A stretch of 64,000 nt of DNA from Metabacillus sp. B2-18 (GCF_021117275.1 NZ_CP088245.1:4404001-4468000); one strand, 5' to 3'. Shown: positions 18,789 through 27,682, counted from the stretch's first letter. The notes: a model not told the origin generated them from the sequence alone. Numbers and translations: made by a program.

Positions 18789-18884
18789 GGGTTTCACCTC
18801 CTTCTCTATCAACACTCCCATTATAACGGAATATACGTATTACCTCTATATGATTAAGTAGATTTACGATATCTTTACATAGCG

Positions 18885-18968
18885 GTGCCTGTCACGCCCC
18901 GAATTTTGTTGGAAAGACATCGGGAAGTGAGACATCGGGAAGTGACAGGCACCGCCCGAAGTTTGTCG
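18885..18968. repeat. Dispersed inverted repeat, copy B
   Basis: Same family as the copy at 18289: GTGCCTGTCAC (18885-18895) and GTGACAGGCAC (18942-18952), then CCGCCCGAAGTTTGTCG. Its centre has an exact 15-base tandem duplication (GACATCGGGAAGTGA at 18916 and 18931), which makes it longer than copy A. Confidence 0.85.
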
Positions 18969-18975
18969 AACGCAA

Positions 18976-19000
18976 AAGAGGACCCAATCCGGATCCTCTT
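18976..19000 (-). terminator. Terminator of the rbs operon
   Basis: AAGAGGACCC pairs with GGATCCTCTT (one wobble) around five bases, 15 bases after rbsB. The T run on the minus strand is short (TTTTGCG). Confidence 0.65.
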
Positions 19001-19014
19001 CCTGCAATCTCACG

Positions 19015-19953
19015 TTATTTTACTAATTCAAGTTCAACAGGAATAAACTCTTCTACTGTTTCTCCATTCGCTACTTGAATAGCTGTGTCGATTCCTTTTT
19101 GACCGATGAGTGCTGGTTTTTGGGCTACTGTTGCAGCTAAGCGCCCGTCTTCAACAGCTTTTACTGCATCTTCTGTTGCGTCAAAGCCTACAACAACGAT
19201 ATCTGATAATCCTGCTGCTTCGATTGCTTGAAGTGCGCCTAGTGCCATTTCATCGTTATGAGCGAATACCGCTTGAATATCTTTGTTTCCTTGAAGGATA
19301 TTTTCCATAACTGTTAACCCCTTCGCACGGTCAAAGTCTGCTGTTTGCTTTGCAGCTACTTCAATTGTATCTACTGCATCAACAGATTGGTGGAAGCCTT
19401 CTCCTCTTTCACGTGCTGCTGATGAACCAGGAATCCCTTCGATTTCGACTACTTTTCCTTCACTACCAAGCTGTTCTAAAATGAAGTCTCCAGCCATTTT
19501 TCCACCTGCAACGTTGTCAGATGCAATATGAGCAACAACTTCTCCACCTTCTGCACTTCGATCTAACGTAATAACAGGTACATCTGCACTGTTTGCTGAT
19601 TCAATTGCGGCAGATACAGCTGCTGAGTCCGTTGGGTTTACTAGTAATACATCAACACCTTGTTGGATTAAATCCTCGATATCACTTACTTGTTTTGCTG
19701 AATCATTTTGTGCGTCAACAACAACGATTTCAATTCCTTTAGCTTTTGCTTGTTCTTCAGCACCTTCTTTTAATGTAACAAAGAATGGGTTATTTAGTGT
19801 AGAAATCGATAATCCAACCTTCACTGAACCATCATCGCTAGCGCCCTCATCAGATGAACTTTCTGAAGATGCGCCAGGTGCTTCAGTTGAACATCCTACT
19901 AATAAAATCATAGCAAATGCGAAAAATAAAATACTTTTAAACATGTTTTTCAT
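19015..19953 (-). CDS. rbsB: RbsB, ribose-binding lipoprotein
   Basis: 312 residues with a lipoprotein signal ending LVGCS, then an acidic linker and a type I periplasmic-binding fold of the sugar class (VGLSISTLNNPFFVTLKEG, FAHNDEMALGALQAIEAAG, VVGFDAT). It captures D-ribose outside the membrane and delivers it to RbsC/RbsA. It is the last gene of the operon, with an AAGGGGGA ribosome site, which fits a high expression level. Confidence 0.93.
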   Translation of the reverse strand: MKNMFKSILFFAFAMILLVGCSTEAPGASSESSSDEGASDDGSVKVGLSISTLNNPFFVTLKEGAEEQAKAKGIEIVVVDAQNDSAKQVSDIEDLIQQGVDVLLVNPTDSAAVSAAIESANSADVPVITLDRSAEGGEVVAHIASDNVAGGKMAGDFILEQLGSEGKVVEIEGIPGSSAARERGEGFHQSVDAVDTIEVAAKQTADFDRAKGLTVMENILQGNKDIQAVFAHNDEMALGALQAIEAAGLSDIVVVGFDATEDAVKAVEDGRLAATVAQKPALIGQKGIDTAIQVANGETVEEFIPVELELVK

Positions 19954-19984
19954 TGTAAAAATCCCCCTTATTTCGGTTTATAAT

Positions 19985-20926
19985 TTAAGCAGCTTTCTTA
20001 CGATCAAGCAGTACAGCTAGTAAAATAACACCTCCTTTAACGACTTGTTGGTAAAAGGAGCTCACATTCATAATATTTAAACCATTGTTTAGAACACCGA
20101 TAATCAGTGCACCAACCAATGTTCCAAAAATCCAACCACGACCACCAGAAAGACTTGTTCCTCCAAGAACAACCGCAGCAATTGCATCAAGCTCATATGA
20201 AGCACCAGCTGTTGGTTGTGCAGAATTTAATCGTGATGAAAGAATAATTCCAGCTAACGCTGACAGTAAACCTGTAATGGAGTAAATCCAAATTTTTACA
20301 CGATCGGTTCGAATACCGGATAAAATAGCTGCTTCCTCATTACCGCCAATCGCATAAACTCTGCGACCAAAAGTAGTTTTCTTTAAGATAAAATATAAAA
20401 TCGCATATGTTATTAACATCCAAATAACCGGCACTGGAACCCAGCCTACATACCCTTTTCCCATTAACACGAACAACTCACTGCTAGACAAACCTGTAAT
20501 TGGTCGACCATCTGTATAAACAAGAGTTAATCCGCGGAACACCGTCATTGTTGCAAGAGTTGCGATAAACGGTGCAACCTTACCTTTTGTAATAATAAAT
20601 CCATTGATGGCACCCATAATCGCACCAGCTAATAACCCTACTAAAATAGCTAAAATCGGATCCATGCCGCTAGCTAGCATACTCGCTGTTACTGCTGACG
20701 CTAACGCTAAAATGGAACCAACTGATAAATCAATTCCACCTGTCAAAATGACAAAGGTCATACCAAAAGCAATAAGTGCATTAATCGAAACTTGACGTAA
20801 AACATTTAAAATATTATCTACTGTCATAAAATTTGGACTCACAATAGAAAGAATGATTGTGATAATAAGTAAACCAACAAGTGGTCCTAACTTTTGCAGT
20901 TTTGATGTAATAGATTTTGAGTTCAT
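19985..20926 (-). CDS. rbsC: RbsC, ribose ABC permease
   Basis: 313 residues, very hydrophobic, about eight to ten membrane helices. It carries the family stretches [20 protein letters not shown] and [20 protein letters not shown] (coupling-loop region). It forms the membrane pore with RbsA as motor. Its ATG overlaps the rbsA stop (ATGA), typical of tight translational coupling. Confidence 0.95.
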   Translation of the reverse strand: MNSKSITSKLQKLGPLVGLLIITIILSIVSPNFMTVDNILNVLRQVSINALIAFGMTFVILTGGIDLSVGSILALASAVTASMLASGMDPILAILVGLLAGAIMGAINGFIITKGKVAPFIATLATMTVFRGLTLVYTDGRPITGLSSSELFVLMGKGYVGWVPVPVIWMLITYAILYFILKKTTFGRRVYAIGGNEEAAILSGIRTDRVKIWIYSITGLLSALAGIILSSRLNSAQPTAGASYELDAIAAVVLGGTSLSGGRGWIFGTLVGALIIGVLNNGLNIMNVSSFYQQVVKGGVILLAVLLDRKKAA

Positions 20927-22425
20927 GATTCATTCCCCCCAGTAGCTGCTTGCATAATTTTTTCTTGATCTGCTTCTTCTCTTAAAAGAGTTGTCGATAA
21001 CTTTCCTTCACGGATAACAAGAATTCGATCACTCATTCCAAGAATTTCTGCTAGTTCCGAAGAGACCATAATGATCGCTACCCCTTGTTCTGTAAGCTGA
21101 TTCATCAGTTGATAGATTTCTTTTTTCGCCCCAACATCAACACCTCTTGTTGGCTCATCCAGAATCAAGATCTTTGGCTCTATACCAATCCATTTGCCAA
21201 TCACGATTTTCTGTTGATTTCCACCACTCAGAGACTTCACTGGGAGCTCACGACTAGCTGTTTTAACGTGTAATTTTTGTATTAAATCATCAACAAATGA
21301 CTCTTCTGTCTTAGACGAAATCACACTTTTTTTAGAAATTCTCCCTAAATTTGTTAGTGAGAAATTTTCACGAACAGACAAGCCAAGTACTAAACCTTCA
21401 CTTTTTCGATCTTCTGTTATAAAACCAATTCCTTGTTGAATCGCATCATAAGCTGATTTGATGGATACTTCTTTTCCATCGATTATCACTTTCCCACTTT
21501 GCTTATGACGATAGCCAAAGATTGCTTCCATAATCTCTGTTCTACCAGCTCCCATTAAGCCAGCAACTCCAAGAATTTCTCCTTGTTTAACTGAGAAAGA
21601 AATATTTTCAAATTTTCCTTTGCAAGTGAAGTTTTCAATGTTTAATCGCTCAGGACCAAGTGTTGTTTTTCTTTCTGGAAAACGATCACCTAATTGACGG
21701 CCAACCATCATTTTGACAATTTCATCAAAGTTTGTTTTCGGAATTTCTTTTACACCAATGAACTGACCGTCCCGTAATACAGAAATGCGGTCACAAATTT
21801 GGAAGATTTCCTCCATTCGGTGTGAAATATAAACAATTCCAACCCCTTCATCCCTTAATGAACGAATAACCTTAAACAACGCTTCGATTTCTCGATCCGT
21901 TAATGCGGCTGTTGGTTCATCCATGATAAGAACATCCATATTAGCCGCAACAGCTCTAGCAATCTCGATCATTTGTTGTTGACCAACAGATAGCTCTCCT
22001 GCCTCTATATCAGGATCAATTTCAATTCCAAGTCGATTTAAATATTCCTTCGTTTTTTGTTTCATCTCTTTATGCTTTACAATGCCAAATTTGCTGTATG
22101 TAAGTTCCTTTCCTAGAAACATATTGTCTGTAACGGATAAATACGGAATAATATTTAGCTCCTGATGAATCACGGCAATTCCTGCATTTTCAGCTTCCTT
22201 TGCATTTTTAAAATGCACTTCCTTACCATTCATATAAACAGTGCCTGCATCACGCTCATAAATTCCTGTTAAGATCTTCATCAGCGTTGATTTTCCTGCA
22301 CCATTCTCACCCATTAAAGCATGTACTTCACCTGGCATAATTTCAAACTCTACACCTTCAAGTACTACGTTACCTGAGAAAGCCTTAGAAATTCCTTTCA
22401 TCTGAGCTAAAGGAGTTTTGCTCAT
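20923..22425 (-). CDS. rbsA: RbsA, ribose ABC ATPase (tandem domains)
   Basis: 500 residues with two ABC domains. The first has [17 protein letters not shown] and [10 protein letters not shown]; the second has a degenerate Walker A ([13 protein letters not shown]) as usual in this family, with LSGGNQQK and [11 protein letters not shown]. It powers ribose uptake. The start overlaps the end of rbsD. Confidence 0.96.
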   Translation of the reverse strand: MSKTPLAQMKGISKAFSGNVVLEGVEFEIMPGEVHALMGENGAGKSTLMKILTGIYERDAGTVYMNGKEVHFKNAKEAENAGIAVIHQELNIIPYLSVTDNMFLGKELTYSKFGIVKHKEMKQKTKEYLNRLGIEIDPDIEAGELSVGQQQMIEIARAVAANMDVLIMDEPTAALTDREIEALFKVIRSLRDEGVGIVYISHRMEEIFQICDRISVLRDGQFIGVKEIPKTNFDEIVKMMVGRQLGDRFPERKTTLGPERLNIENFTCKGKFENISFSVKQGEILGVAGLMGAGRTEIMEAIFGYRHKQSGKVIIDGKEVSIKSAYDAIQQGIGFITEDRKSEGLVLGLSVRENFSLTNLGRISKKSVISSKTEESFVDDLIQKLHVKTASRELPVKSLSGGNQQKIVIGKWIGIEPKILILDEPTRGVDVGAKKEIYQLMNQLTEQGVAIIMVSSELAEILGMSDRILVIREGKLSTTLLREEADQEKIMQAATGGNES

Positions 22426-22823
22426 TTAAAAATCACTCCCGCATGTAAAATGATATTGGCATAAGGAGTTACTTCCCCCGTTCGGATAATCGCCTTTGCA
22501 CTTTTACACTTTTCTTTTAATTTCTCATGTGATACATACTCTTTATTAACCTCTTCATCTAGTAAACTTAGAGTTTGTTTTTCAACTTCAGGATTCTGCT
22601 CAGAAATCTCTTCTGCTAAAGTGATTTTTTCAACCTCCATATCCTCTAGAATGACCTTCAAAGTTTTAAGAAAAGATGGATCACCTTGTTTAAGAGATAA
22701 GTCAATTCGAACTGTCTCATCAGGGATTGGCAGACCACAATCTGCAATCACAATCGTATCTGTATGACCTAGCCTTGAAAGTATTTCAGATATATGACTA
22801 TTAAGAATTCCTTGCTTCTTCAA
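22422..22823 (-). CDS. rbsD: RbsD, D-ribose pyranase
   Basis: 133 residues starting at TTG (GAGG ten bases upstream), overlapping the rbsK stop. The N-terminus [21 protein letters not shown], with His near the start, and ADCGLPIP are RbsD signatures. It interconverts beta-pyranose and furanose forms of ribose so that ribokinase can use them. Full family length. Confidence 0.94.
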   Translation of the reverse strand: MKKQGILNSHISEILSRLGHTDTIVIADCGLPIPDETVRIDLSLKQGDPSFLKTLKVILEDMEVEKITLAEEISEQNPEVEKQTLSLLDEEVNKEYVSHEKLKEKCKSAKAIIRTGEVTPYANIILHAGVIFK

Positions 22824-23728
22824 CTTTTGTCATCCTCTCTTTGCTGTAAAAAACGTTCAACTTCTTCTTTTGTCGGCATCCCCGATTGTGCACCTAACTT
22901 CGTAACAGAAAGCGCACCAACCGCGTTTGCAAACCTACATGCTTCTTTTATGTCAATTCCTTCACTTAGTGAAACGGCTAATGCTCCATTAAAAGAATCT
23001 CCTGCACCAGTTGTATCTACTGCTTCTACCTTGAATCCTTTAATTTGACTTTCACCCTGATCGTAGATAAACACACCCTCAGGTCCCTTCGTTACAATAC
23101 ACTTTGACTTGATTTCCTCTAACTCATCAGGCGCTAGACTATTAGCAGCAAGAAGCAATTCCTGCTCATGTTCATTAGGAGTCAAATAATCTACTAAGCC
23201 TAAAAGCTCTTTTGGTAAAGCCTGAATAGGTGCCGGGTTTAAGATCACCGTTTTATTGTGTTTTTTTGCTAGTTTCGCAGCTTCCATTACACTATCTAGC
23301 GGAATTTCCAACTGTAGAAGAACAACATCACTGTCCGCAATAACGCTTTCATTTTTCATTACCATTTCAGGAGTTACCTCAAAATTTGCTCCCGAAACAA
23401 CGATAATGCTGTTGTCTCCTTTAGATAAAGTAATAGTTGCTGTCCCAGTCGACACATGTGTAACCGGTTCCACATTATTCAAAATAATGCTTTCTTTTTC
23501 AAGATGTTCAAGTAGATCCTTTCCAAACATATCGTTTCCAACACAACCTATTAAGGTTACCTCAGCTCCCAGTCTCGCTGCAGCAACGGCTTGGTTCGCT
23601 CCTTTTCCACCAGGAATCGTGAAAAAGGATTCTCCCATAACCGTTTCTCCAACTTTAGGTATAACCTCTGTCTTTGTTACAAGATCCATATTGATGCTTC
23701 CTATGACCGTTACCTTCCGTTTCTCCAT
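22820..23728 (-). CDS. rbsK: RbsK, ribokinase
   Basis: 302 residues from the ATG at 23728 (GAGG eight bases upstream; a GTG three codons earlier is the alternative). PfkB fold: [15 protein letters not shown] near residue 40 and the anion-hole/catalytic motif [12 protein letters not shown], with Asp in GAGD as catalytic base. It phosphorylates ribose to ribose-5-phosphate. First enzyme gene after the regulator. Confidence 0.95.
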   Translation of the reverse strand: MEKRKVTVIGSINMDLVTKTEVIPKVGETVMGESFFTIPGGKGANQAVAAARLGAEVTLIGCVGNDMFGKDLLEHLEKESIILNNVEPVTHVSTGTATITLSKGDNSIIVVSGANFEVTPEMVMKNESVIADSDVVLLQLEIPLDSVMEAAKLAKKHNKTVILNPAPIQALPKELLGLVDYLTPNEHEQELLLAANSLAPDELEEIKSKCIVTKGPEGVFIYDQGESQIKGFKVEAVDTTGAGDSFNGALAVSLSEGIDIKEACRFANAVGALSVTKLGAQSGMPTKEEVERFLQQREDDKS

Positions 23729-23738
23729 ACGTTCCACC

Positions 23739-24719
23739 TCATCTTTTTGTAGACTGACCGATATTCAACGTAACATCCAATCGATGACTATACTCTTGTA
23801 TTGGTTTACCTTCGATTAAATCTAATAAAATTTCTGCTGCTTTGTAGCCTATTTGATAAATCGGCTGAGCAATTGTCGTAAGCTCAGGGTTCGTTAATTT
23901 AGCAAGATTAATGCCATCAAAGCCAATGACTGATAAGTCCTCTGGAATTCTTTTGTCCAACTCAAGAGCAGCCTTAATAACACCTAATGCCATATAGTCA
24001 TTTCCAGCAAAAATCCCATCAATATCGCTGTTTTCTATTAATAACTTCTTTGTTTGCTCAGTTGCTAGCTTAATATTAAAATTACCATTCAAAACCAGAT
24101 TTTCATCAAACCAAGCTTCATGTTGAACTTCTTTTAAATACCCCTGATACCTTTCTTCGGCTATCGGTAAATCTTCAGGACCACGAATATGAGCAATCCT
24201 TTGACACCCTATGGCCTTTAAGTGCTGAACTGCTTGCCTTGCACCCTTCATATTGTCTACCGACACATAAGGAATATCTTTATCGATAAAACGGTCAACA
24301 GCCACAATTGGAATTTTATTTTTCACAATATGCATCGGCTTTAAAGTACTTGTCACAATAATGACGCCATCCACATATTTTTGTCTTAACATATCAAAAT
24401 ACTTTTTCTCTTTTTCCTCTTGATCATCCGAATTACAAAGAATCAATGTGTAGTCCTTGCTACTCATCACATCCTCAATTGCACGAGCAACCTCAGGGAA
24501 AAAGGGATTCGTGATATTTGGAACAATCAAAGCAATCGTTCTTGATTGCTTCTTATATAAACTACGAGCCACCGCATTCGGCGTATACTCTAGCTTTTTA
24601 ATCGCATCTTCCACTTTCTTACGCGTTTCTTCATTCACATATCCATTATTGTTTAAAACTCTTGAAACAGTTGCAACGGAGACTTCTGCTTCTTTTGCTA
24701 CATCTTTAATTGTAATCAA
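23739..24719 (-). CDS. rbsR: RbsR, LacI-family repressor of the rbs operon
   Basis: 326 residues if started at the TTG at 24719, which has GAGGTGG six bases upstream and gives MITIKDVAKEAEVSVATVSR at the N-terminus, exactly where LacI helix-turn-helix proteins begin; the longer frame to 24770 adds 17 unsupported residues. The hinge and ribose-binding core (about 60-326) are complete. It heads the operon rbsRKDACB and two palindromes upstream are its likely operators. Confidence 0.94.
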   Translation of the reverse strand: MITIKDVAKEAEVSVATVSRVLNNNGYVNEETRKKVEDAIKKLEYTPNAVARSLYKKQSRTIALIVPNITNPFFPEVARAIEDVMSSKDYTLILCNSDDQEEKEKKYFDMLRQKYVDGVIIVTSTLKPMHIVKNKIPIVAVDRFIDKDIPYVSVDNMKGARQAVQHLKAIGCQRIAHIRGPEDLPIAEERYQGYLKEVQHEAWFDENLVLNGNFNIKLATEQTKKLLIENSDIDGIFAGNDYMALGVIKAALELDKRIPEDLSVIGFDGINLAKLTNPELTTIAQPIYQIGYKAAEILLDLIEGKPIQEYSHRLDVTLNIGQSTKR

Positions 24720-24744
24720 CTGTTTCCACCTCATAAACAAATAT

Positions 24745-24836
24745 CTGTAACCGGTTACAGGTAGGTCCAAAAAAATAACTTGTTATGTATGTAACCCGTT
24801 ACATACATTGTAAACGGTACCAAGTTTAGGTGTCAA
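24745..24836 (-). promoter_or_regulatory. rbs operon promoter, RbsR operators and cre site
   Basis: On the minus strand TTGACA (24831-24836), 18 bases, TACAAT (24807-24812). Between and over these lies TGTAAACGGTACCA (24809-24822), which fits the CcpA cre consensus at 13 of 14 positions. Immediately downstream is an 11-base-arm palindrome centred on GTAACCCGTTAC (24785-24808), and further down the perfect 16-base palindrome CTGTAACCGGTTACAG (24745-24760). The layout predicts catabolite repression plus autorepression by RbsR with ribose as inducer. Confidence 0.82.
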
Positions 24837-24855
24837 CACTTTTTTATAAAATAAA

Positions 24856-24881
24856 ACCAGCACCCGTTTAAGGTGCTGGTT
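24856..24881 (-). terminator. Terminator upstream of the rbs promoter
   Basis: AACCAGCAC(C)/(G)GTGCTGGTT stem with a 7-base loop, followed on the minus strand by TTTTATTTTAT. It lies just after the stop codon of the hpf remnant and was probably that gene's own terminator. Confidence 0.8.
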
Positions 24882-24887
24882 TACGTA

Positions 24888-25034
24888 TTATACAGTCGGC
24901 TCAATCAAGCCATATTTTCCATCCTTACGCTTATACACGACACTTGTCGTATTTGTTTTAGCATCTGTATAGACGAAGAAATTATGCCCTAGCATATCCA
25001 TTTGAAGAATAGCTTCCTCAGCGTCCATTGGCTT
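24888..25034 (-). pseudogene. Truncated hpf remnant (C-terminal 48 codons)
   Basis: The frame ends in ...KYGLIEPTV and a TAA at 24888. Its 48 codons match the last residues of the complete hpf at 26236 at about 44 of 48 positions (for example [17 protein letters not shown]) and then stop matching abruptly before a Lys-Pro-Met. DNA identity is visibly lower than protein identity, so this is a diverged copy rather than a fresh duplication. It has no start codon or ribosome site and is not functional as HPF. It marks a junction between the rbs/flagellin block and the ancestral secA-hpf order. Confidence 0.88.
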
Positions 25035-25081
25035 TGTTGGAAGACATAACTGGCAAGCCATTAATATTTACAGTTCTTCAC

Positions 25082-25108
25082 TAAAAATATAGATATAAAT
25101 ACCGATAA
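25082..25108 (+). promoter_or_regulatory. Sigma-D promoter of plus-strand flagellin
   Basis: TAAA (25082-25085), exactly 15 bases, ACCGATAA (25101-25108). This fits the flagellar sigma-D consensus (TAAA, N15, GCCGATAT) well and gives a leader of about 30 bases. Confidence 0.85.
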
Positions 25109-25142
25109 TATAGATAAGAGTAAATTTAAGGATTTGATACCT

Positions 25143-26084
25143 ATGATTATTCAACATAATATTTCAGCATTAAACACACATAATCAGCTCTCAAAAAGTA
25201 ATCAATCTCAGTTAAAATCGATGGAAAAATTATCATCAGGTTTACGCATTAATAGAGCTGGTGATGACGCCGCGGGTTTGGCTATCTCTGAAAAAATGAG
25301 AGGACAAATTAGGGGGCTAGACCAAGCTTCCCGTAATGCTCAGGATGGAATTTCACTTATTCAAACAGCAGAGGGTGCACTAAATGAGGTCCACTCTATA
25401 CTTCAAAGAATGAGAGAAATTACTGTACAAGCTGCTAACGATACAAACACGACTGAGGACAAAAATCAAATTCAGAATGAAATTCATCAGTTAACGAGAG
25501 AGATTAGCAAGATTGGAAACACAACAGAGTTTAACAATCAGAAACTGTTAATTGGTGATGGCTCTATAGCAAGTTCTTCTACTTTTACTTTTCAAATTGG
25601 AGCTAACGAAGGACAAAATATAGAACTACAGATACGAGACATGAGGAGTCAGGCGCTAGGATTAACTTCTGTATCAGGATCAACATGGGAAGGCTATCCT
25701 GTCTCAAGTCCCATCGGAACTGTATATTATAATTCTGTACCGATTGAACTTGGGAGTGATTCAACAACAGAAAATGAACTTACTTTACAGGTTAACGACC
25801 AGGATTCTGCAAACTCTTCTATGGTAATTATCGACCATGCAATCAAAATTGTTTCTGAAGAACGAAGTAAGTTAGGTGCCTATCAAAACCGGTTAGAACA
25901 TTCTATTAATAACCTAATGACAACATCAGAAAATTTAACAGCATCTGAATCCAGAATTAGGGATTCAGACATGGCAAAAGAAATCATGAATCAAACAAAA
26001 CAATCAATTCTCTCTCAAGCGGGACAAGCCATGTTGTCTCAAGCAAACCAGATCCCCCAAGGTGTTTTACAGTTACTAAGATAA
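25143..26084 (+). CDS. Flagellin, short form, stand-alone plus-strand copy
   Basis: 313 residues from the ATG at 25143 (AAGGA ten bases upstream). Conserved D0/D1 ends: MIIQHNISALNTHNQ, SSGLRINRAGDDAAGLAISEKMRGQIRG and the C-terminal SQAGQAMLSQANQIPQGVLQLL. The variable middle (about 155-225) is short. It has its own sigma-D promoter and terminator and faces opposite to all other flagellar genes here. Its leader lacks the CsrA hairpin seen before hag, so it may escape that control. It lies right beside the hpf remnant and is likely part of acquired DNA. Confidence 0.92.
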   Translation: MIIQHNISALNTHNQLSKSNQSQLKSMEKLSSGLRINRAGDDAAGLAISEKMRGQIRGLDQASRNAQDGISLIQTAEGALNEVHSILQRMREITVQAANDTNTTEDKNQIQNEIHQLTREISKIGNTTEFNNQKLLIGDGSIASSSTFTFQIGANEGQNIELQIRDMRSQALGLTSVSGSTWEGYPVSSPIGTVYYNSVPIELGSDSTTENELTLQVNDQDSANSSMVIIDHAIKIVSEERSKLGAYQNRLEHSINNLMTTSENLTASESRIRDSDMAKEIMNQTKQSILSQAGQAMLSQANQIPQGVLQLLR

Positions 26085-26088
26085 TTTT

Positions 26089-26126
26089 AAAGGTTGCAAG
26101 GATTGCATATAATCCTTGCAACCTTT
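26089..26126 (+). terminator. Terminator of plus-strand flagellin
   Basis: Sixteen-base perfect stem (AAAGGTTGCAAGGATT with its complement, 6-base loop) followed by T, four bases after the stop codon. Confidence 0.92.
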
Positions 26127-26208
26127 TTTGTTGGAAAAGTCCCCTAATAATAAGCCAATAAAGTCTTTAAAGTTTAAATACTCACAAAAACTCACCTATA
26201 GAACTGAA

Positions 26209-26231
26209 AACAGCGCCCTGTAGGCGCTGTT
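26209..26231 (-). terminator. Terminator after hpf
   Basis: Nine-base stem AACAGCGCC/GGCGCTGTT, 5-base loop, followed on the minus strand by TTTTCAG. Short T run. Confidence 0.7.
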
Positions 26232-26235
26232 CGAA

Positions 26236-26790
26236 TTATACATGTGGCTCAATTAAGCCGTATTTCCCATCTTTTCGTTTATAAACAACATTTGTTTTAT
26301 TCGTCTTCGCATCCGTATAAACGAAGAAATTATGACCCAACATGTCCATCTGAAGAATCGCTTCCTCACTGTCCATTGGCTTAAGGTTAAAGCGCTTCGT
26401 ACGAACCACTTCTTCTTGCTCGTCTACTTCTTCTTGAACTTCATTTTCAGGTTGATAATTACTAAACACAAACTTAGGAGCTCCTTGTTCACGAAGCTTA
26501 CGGTTCACTTTTGTTTTATGCTTACGAATTTGACGTTCTAATTTATTAACAACAAGATCGATTGCTGCGTACATGTCCTGGTGATTTTCCTCAGCACGTA
26601 ACACAAGATCTGTCATAGGAATCGTTACCTCAATTTTAGATTCTTGCTCATTATAATACTTAAGGTTGATGTTCACATTGGCATCAACAGACTCTTCAAA
26701 GTATCTCTCAAGCTTACCAATTTTCTTTTCTGCATATTCTCTTAATGCTGGAGTTATTTCAATGTTTTCCCCTCTGACGTTATATCTCAT
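26236..26790 (-). CDS. hpf: HPF, long-form ribosome hibernation factor
   Basis: 184 residues: N-terminal S30AE domain (about 1-100, MRYNVRGENIEITPALREYAEKK) and a C-terminal dimerisation domain (about 125-184, [23 protein letters not shown]). The long form alone joins 70S ribosomes into 100S dimers in stationary phase. Orthologue of B. subtilis YvyD. A GTTTAA-N14-GGGAAA element upstream is a possible sigma-B promoter. A diverged 3-prime fragment of a second copy is present at 24888. Confidence 0.95.
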   Translation of the reverse strand: MRYNVRGENIEITPALREYAEKKIGKLERYFEESVDANVNINLKYYNEQESKIEVTIPMTDLVLRAEENHQDMYAAIDLVVNKLERQIRKHKTKVNRKLREQGAPKFVFSNYQPENEVQEEVDEQEEVVRTKRFNLKPMDSEEAILQMDMLGHNFFVYTDAKTNKTNVVYKRKDGKYGLIEPHV

Positions 26791-26837
26791 GATTGAACTC
26801 CTCCTTTATGATAAAGCTATGTAGTACTACTTCTATA

Positions 26838-26863
26838 TTTCCCTGCTTGTCTCCTGCTTAAAC
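26838..26863 (-). promoter_or_regulatory. Possible sigma-B promoter of hpf
   Basis: Minus strand GTTTAA (26858-26863), 14 bases, GGGAAA (26838-26843), compared with the sigma-B consensus GTTTAA / GGGTAT. It lies about 50 bases before hpf. B. subtilis yvyD is known to be sigma-B dependent. The -10 matches only partly. Confidence 0.45.
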
Positions 26864-26945
26864 TGAAAAAAAATTCGAAAAATTTTGTGGATTTTGTAGA
26901 AGCATGCGGTTTTTATTTGTAAATAATTTGTTATTGGATAAAAAA

Positions 26946-26973
26946 GAACCTACTATAAATATATAGTAAGTTC
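26946..26973 (-). terminator. Terminator after yjfB-like gene
   Basis: GAACCTACTATA/TATAGTAAGTTC stem (one wobble), 4-base loop, followed on the minus strand by TCTTTTTTATCC. Confidence 0.82.
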
Positions 26974-26990
26974 AGAATAATATTACTGCT

Positions 26991-27161
26991 TCAAGCCTTT
27001 ATATCAATAGACTTGCCTAATGTAGGATGGGAAGCTTTAAGCATTTCAACTGTTTGTTGACCTTTTTGTTCAACATTATCCAAAGTTTTCTTTGCTAAAG
27101 CAAGACTAACTTTTTGTCCTAGTGAAGCCTGAGCTTTACTTAATGAAAAAGAAACTTCCAT
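26991..27161 (-). CDS. YjfB-type putative motility protein, 56 aa
   Basis: A short frame (ATG at 27161, TGA at 26991-26993) with a perfect ribosome site, AAGGAGGTG, six bases before the start. The product begins MEVSFSLSKAQASLGQKV, is helical, and ends MLKASHPTLGKSIDIKA; the tail HP-x-LGK-x-ID and the helical ladder fit the YjfB motility family. A sigma-D-like promoter upstream and its own terminator make this a real single-gene unit in the flagellar region. The molecular role of the family is not established. Confidence 0.82.
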   Translation of the reverse strand: MEVSFSLSKAQASLGQKVSLALAKKTLDNVEQKGQQTVEMLKASHPTLGKSIDIKA

Positions 27162-27182
27162 AGTAACACCTCCTTATATCCT

Positions 27183-27209
27183 TTATCGGCTTATAAGAGA
27201 GGATCTTGA
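27183..27209 (-). promoter_or_regulatory. Sigma-D-like promoter of yjfB-type gene
   Basis: Minus strand TCAA (27206-27209), 15 bases, GCCGATAA (27183-27190). The -10 is close to consensus; the -35 deviates at one position (TAAA expected). Confidence 0.65.
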
Positions 27210-27247
27210 GTATGCATCATCCAAATTAAGATTTTCCACATAAAAAA

Positions 27248-27282
27248 CACCTCCAAATACTTTAACGTACTATTTGAAGGTG
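27248..27282 (-). terminator. Terminator of flaG-fliD-fliS-fliT operon
   Basis: CACCTCCAAATA/TATTTGAAGGTG stem (one wobble), 11-base loop, followed by TTTTTTATG on the minus strand. Confidence 0.82.
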
Positions 27283-27328
27283 CCATTTTATTTTCTTATT
27301 ATTAGTGTTTCAAAGGTTTTTAGGTCAG

Positions 27329-27682
27329 TTATCTTCTCTTATCATAAAACATACCATCGGATACTGATACATCCTGATATGGATCAGCATATTGTCTATT
27401 TGTTACTTTTGCTTTTTTTAGATTCATCATATCTTGTTGGATTTGTGATTTCAGCTGAGCTAATCTTGCTTCTATGGTTTTATTCCATAAAATAATTTGT
27501 TCACCTAGTTGTTTTTCTTGATCATCTTTAGGTCTTATATTTTCTTTTATGATGAGTTCACGTTCTTCAAGCAAGGATGTAAGTTTCTCTATTAAATTTT
27601 CTCTGTCATCTGAATTAACTGGTTTTTCAACTAACTTAAATAGCTGTTCAGTAATTTTGTATATTTCAAGAACGGAGCTCAC
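27329..27682 (-). CDS. fliT: FliT, flagellar chaperone
   Basis: 117 residues, almost wholly helical, no membrane segment. GTG start that shares one base with the fliS stop. Position after fliS, length and helical pattern fit FliT, the export chaperone of the filament cap FliD. Sequence conservation in the family is low, so synteny carries much of the weight. Confidence 0.82.
   Translation of the reverse strand: MSSVLEIYKITEQLFKLVEKPVNSDDRENLIEKLTSLLEERELIIKENIRPKDDQEKQLGEQIILWNKTIEARLAQLKSQIQQDMMNLKKAKVTNRQYADPYQDVSVSDGMFYDKRR

Noticed and set aside
22422..23728. Possible frameshifts between overlapping rbs genes
   Set aside because: Each overlap is a normal stop-start overlap (ATGA or TTGA), and every protein is full length.
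23256..23819. 187-codon plus-strand frame over rbsK
   Set aside because: Complement of the ribokinase gene, no start signal, composition typical of a shadow frame.
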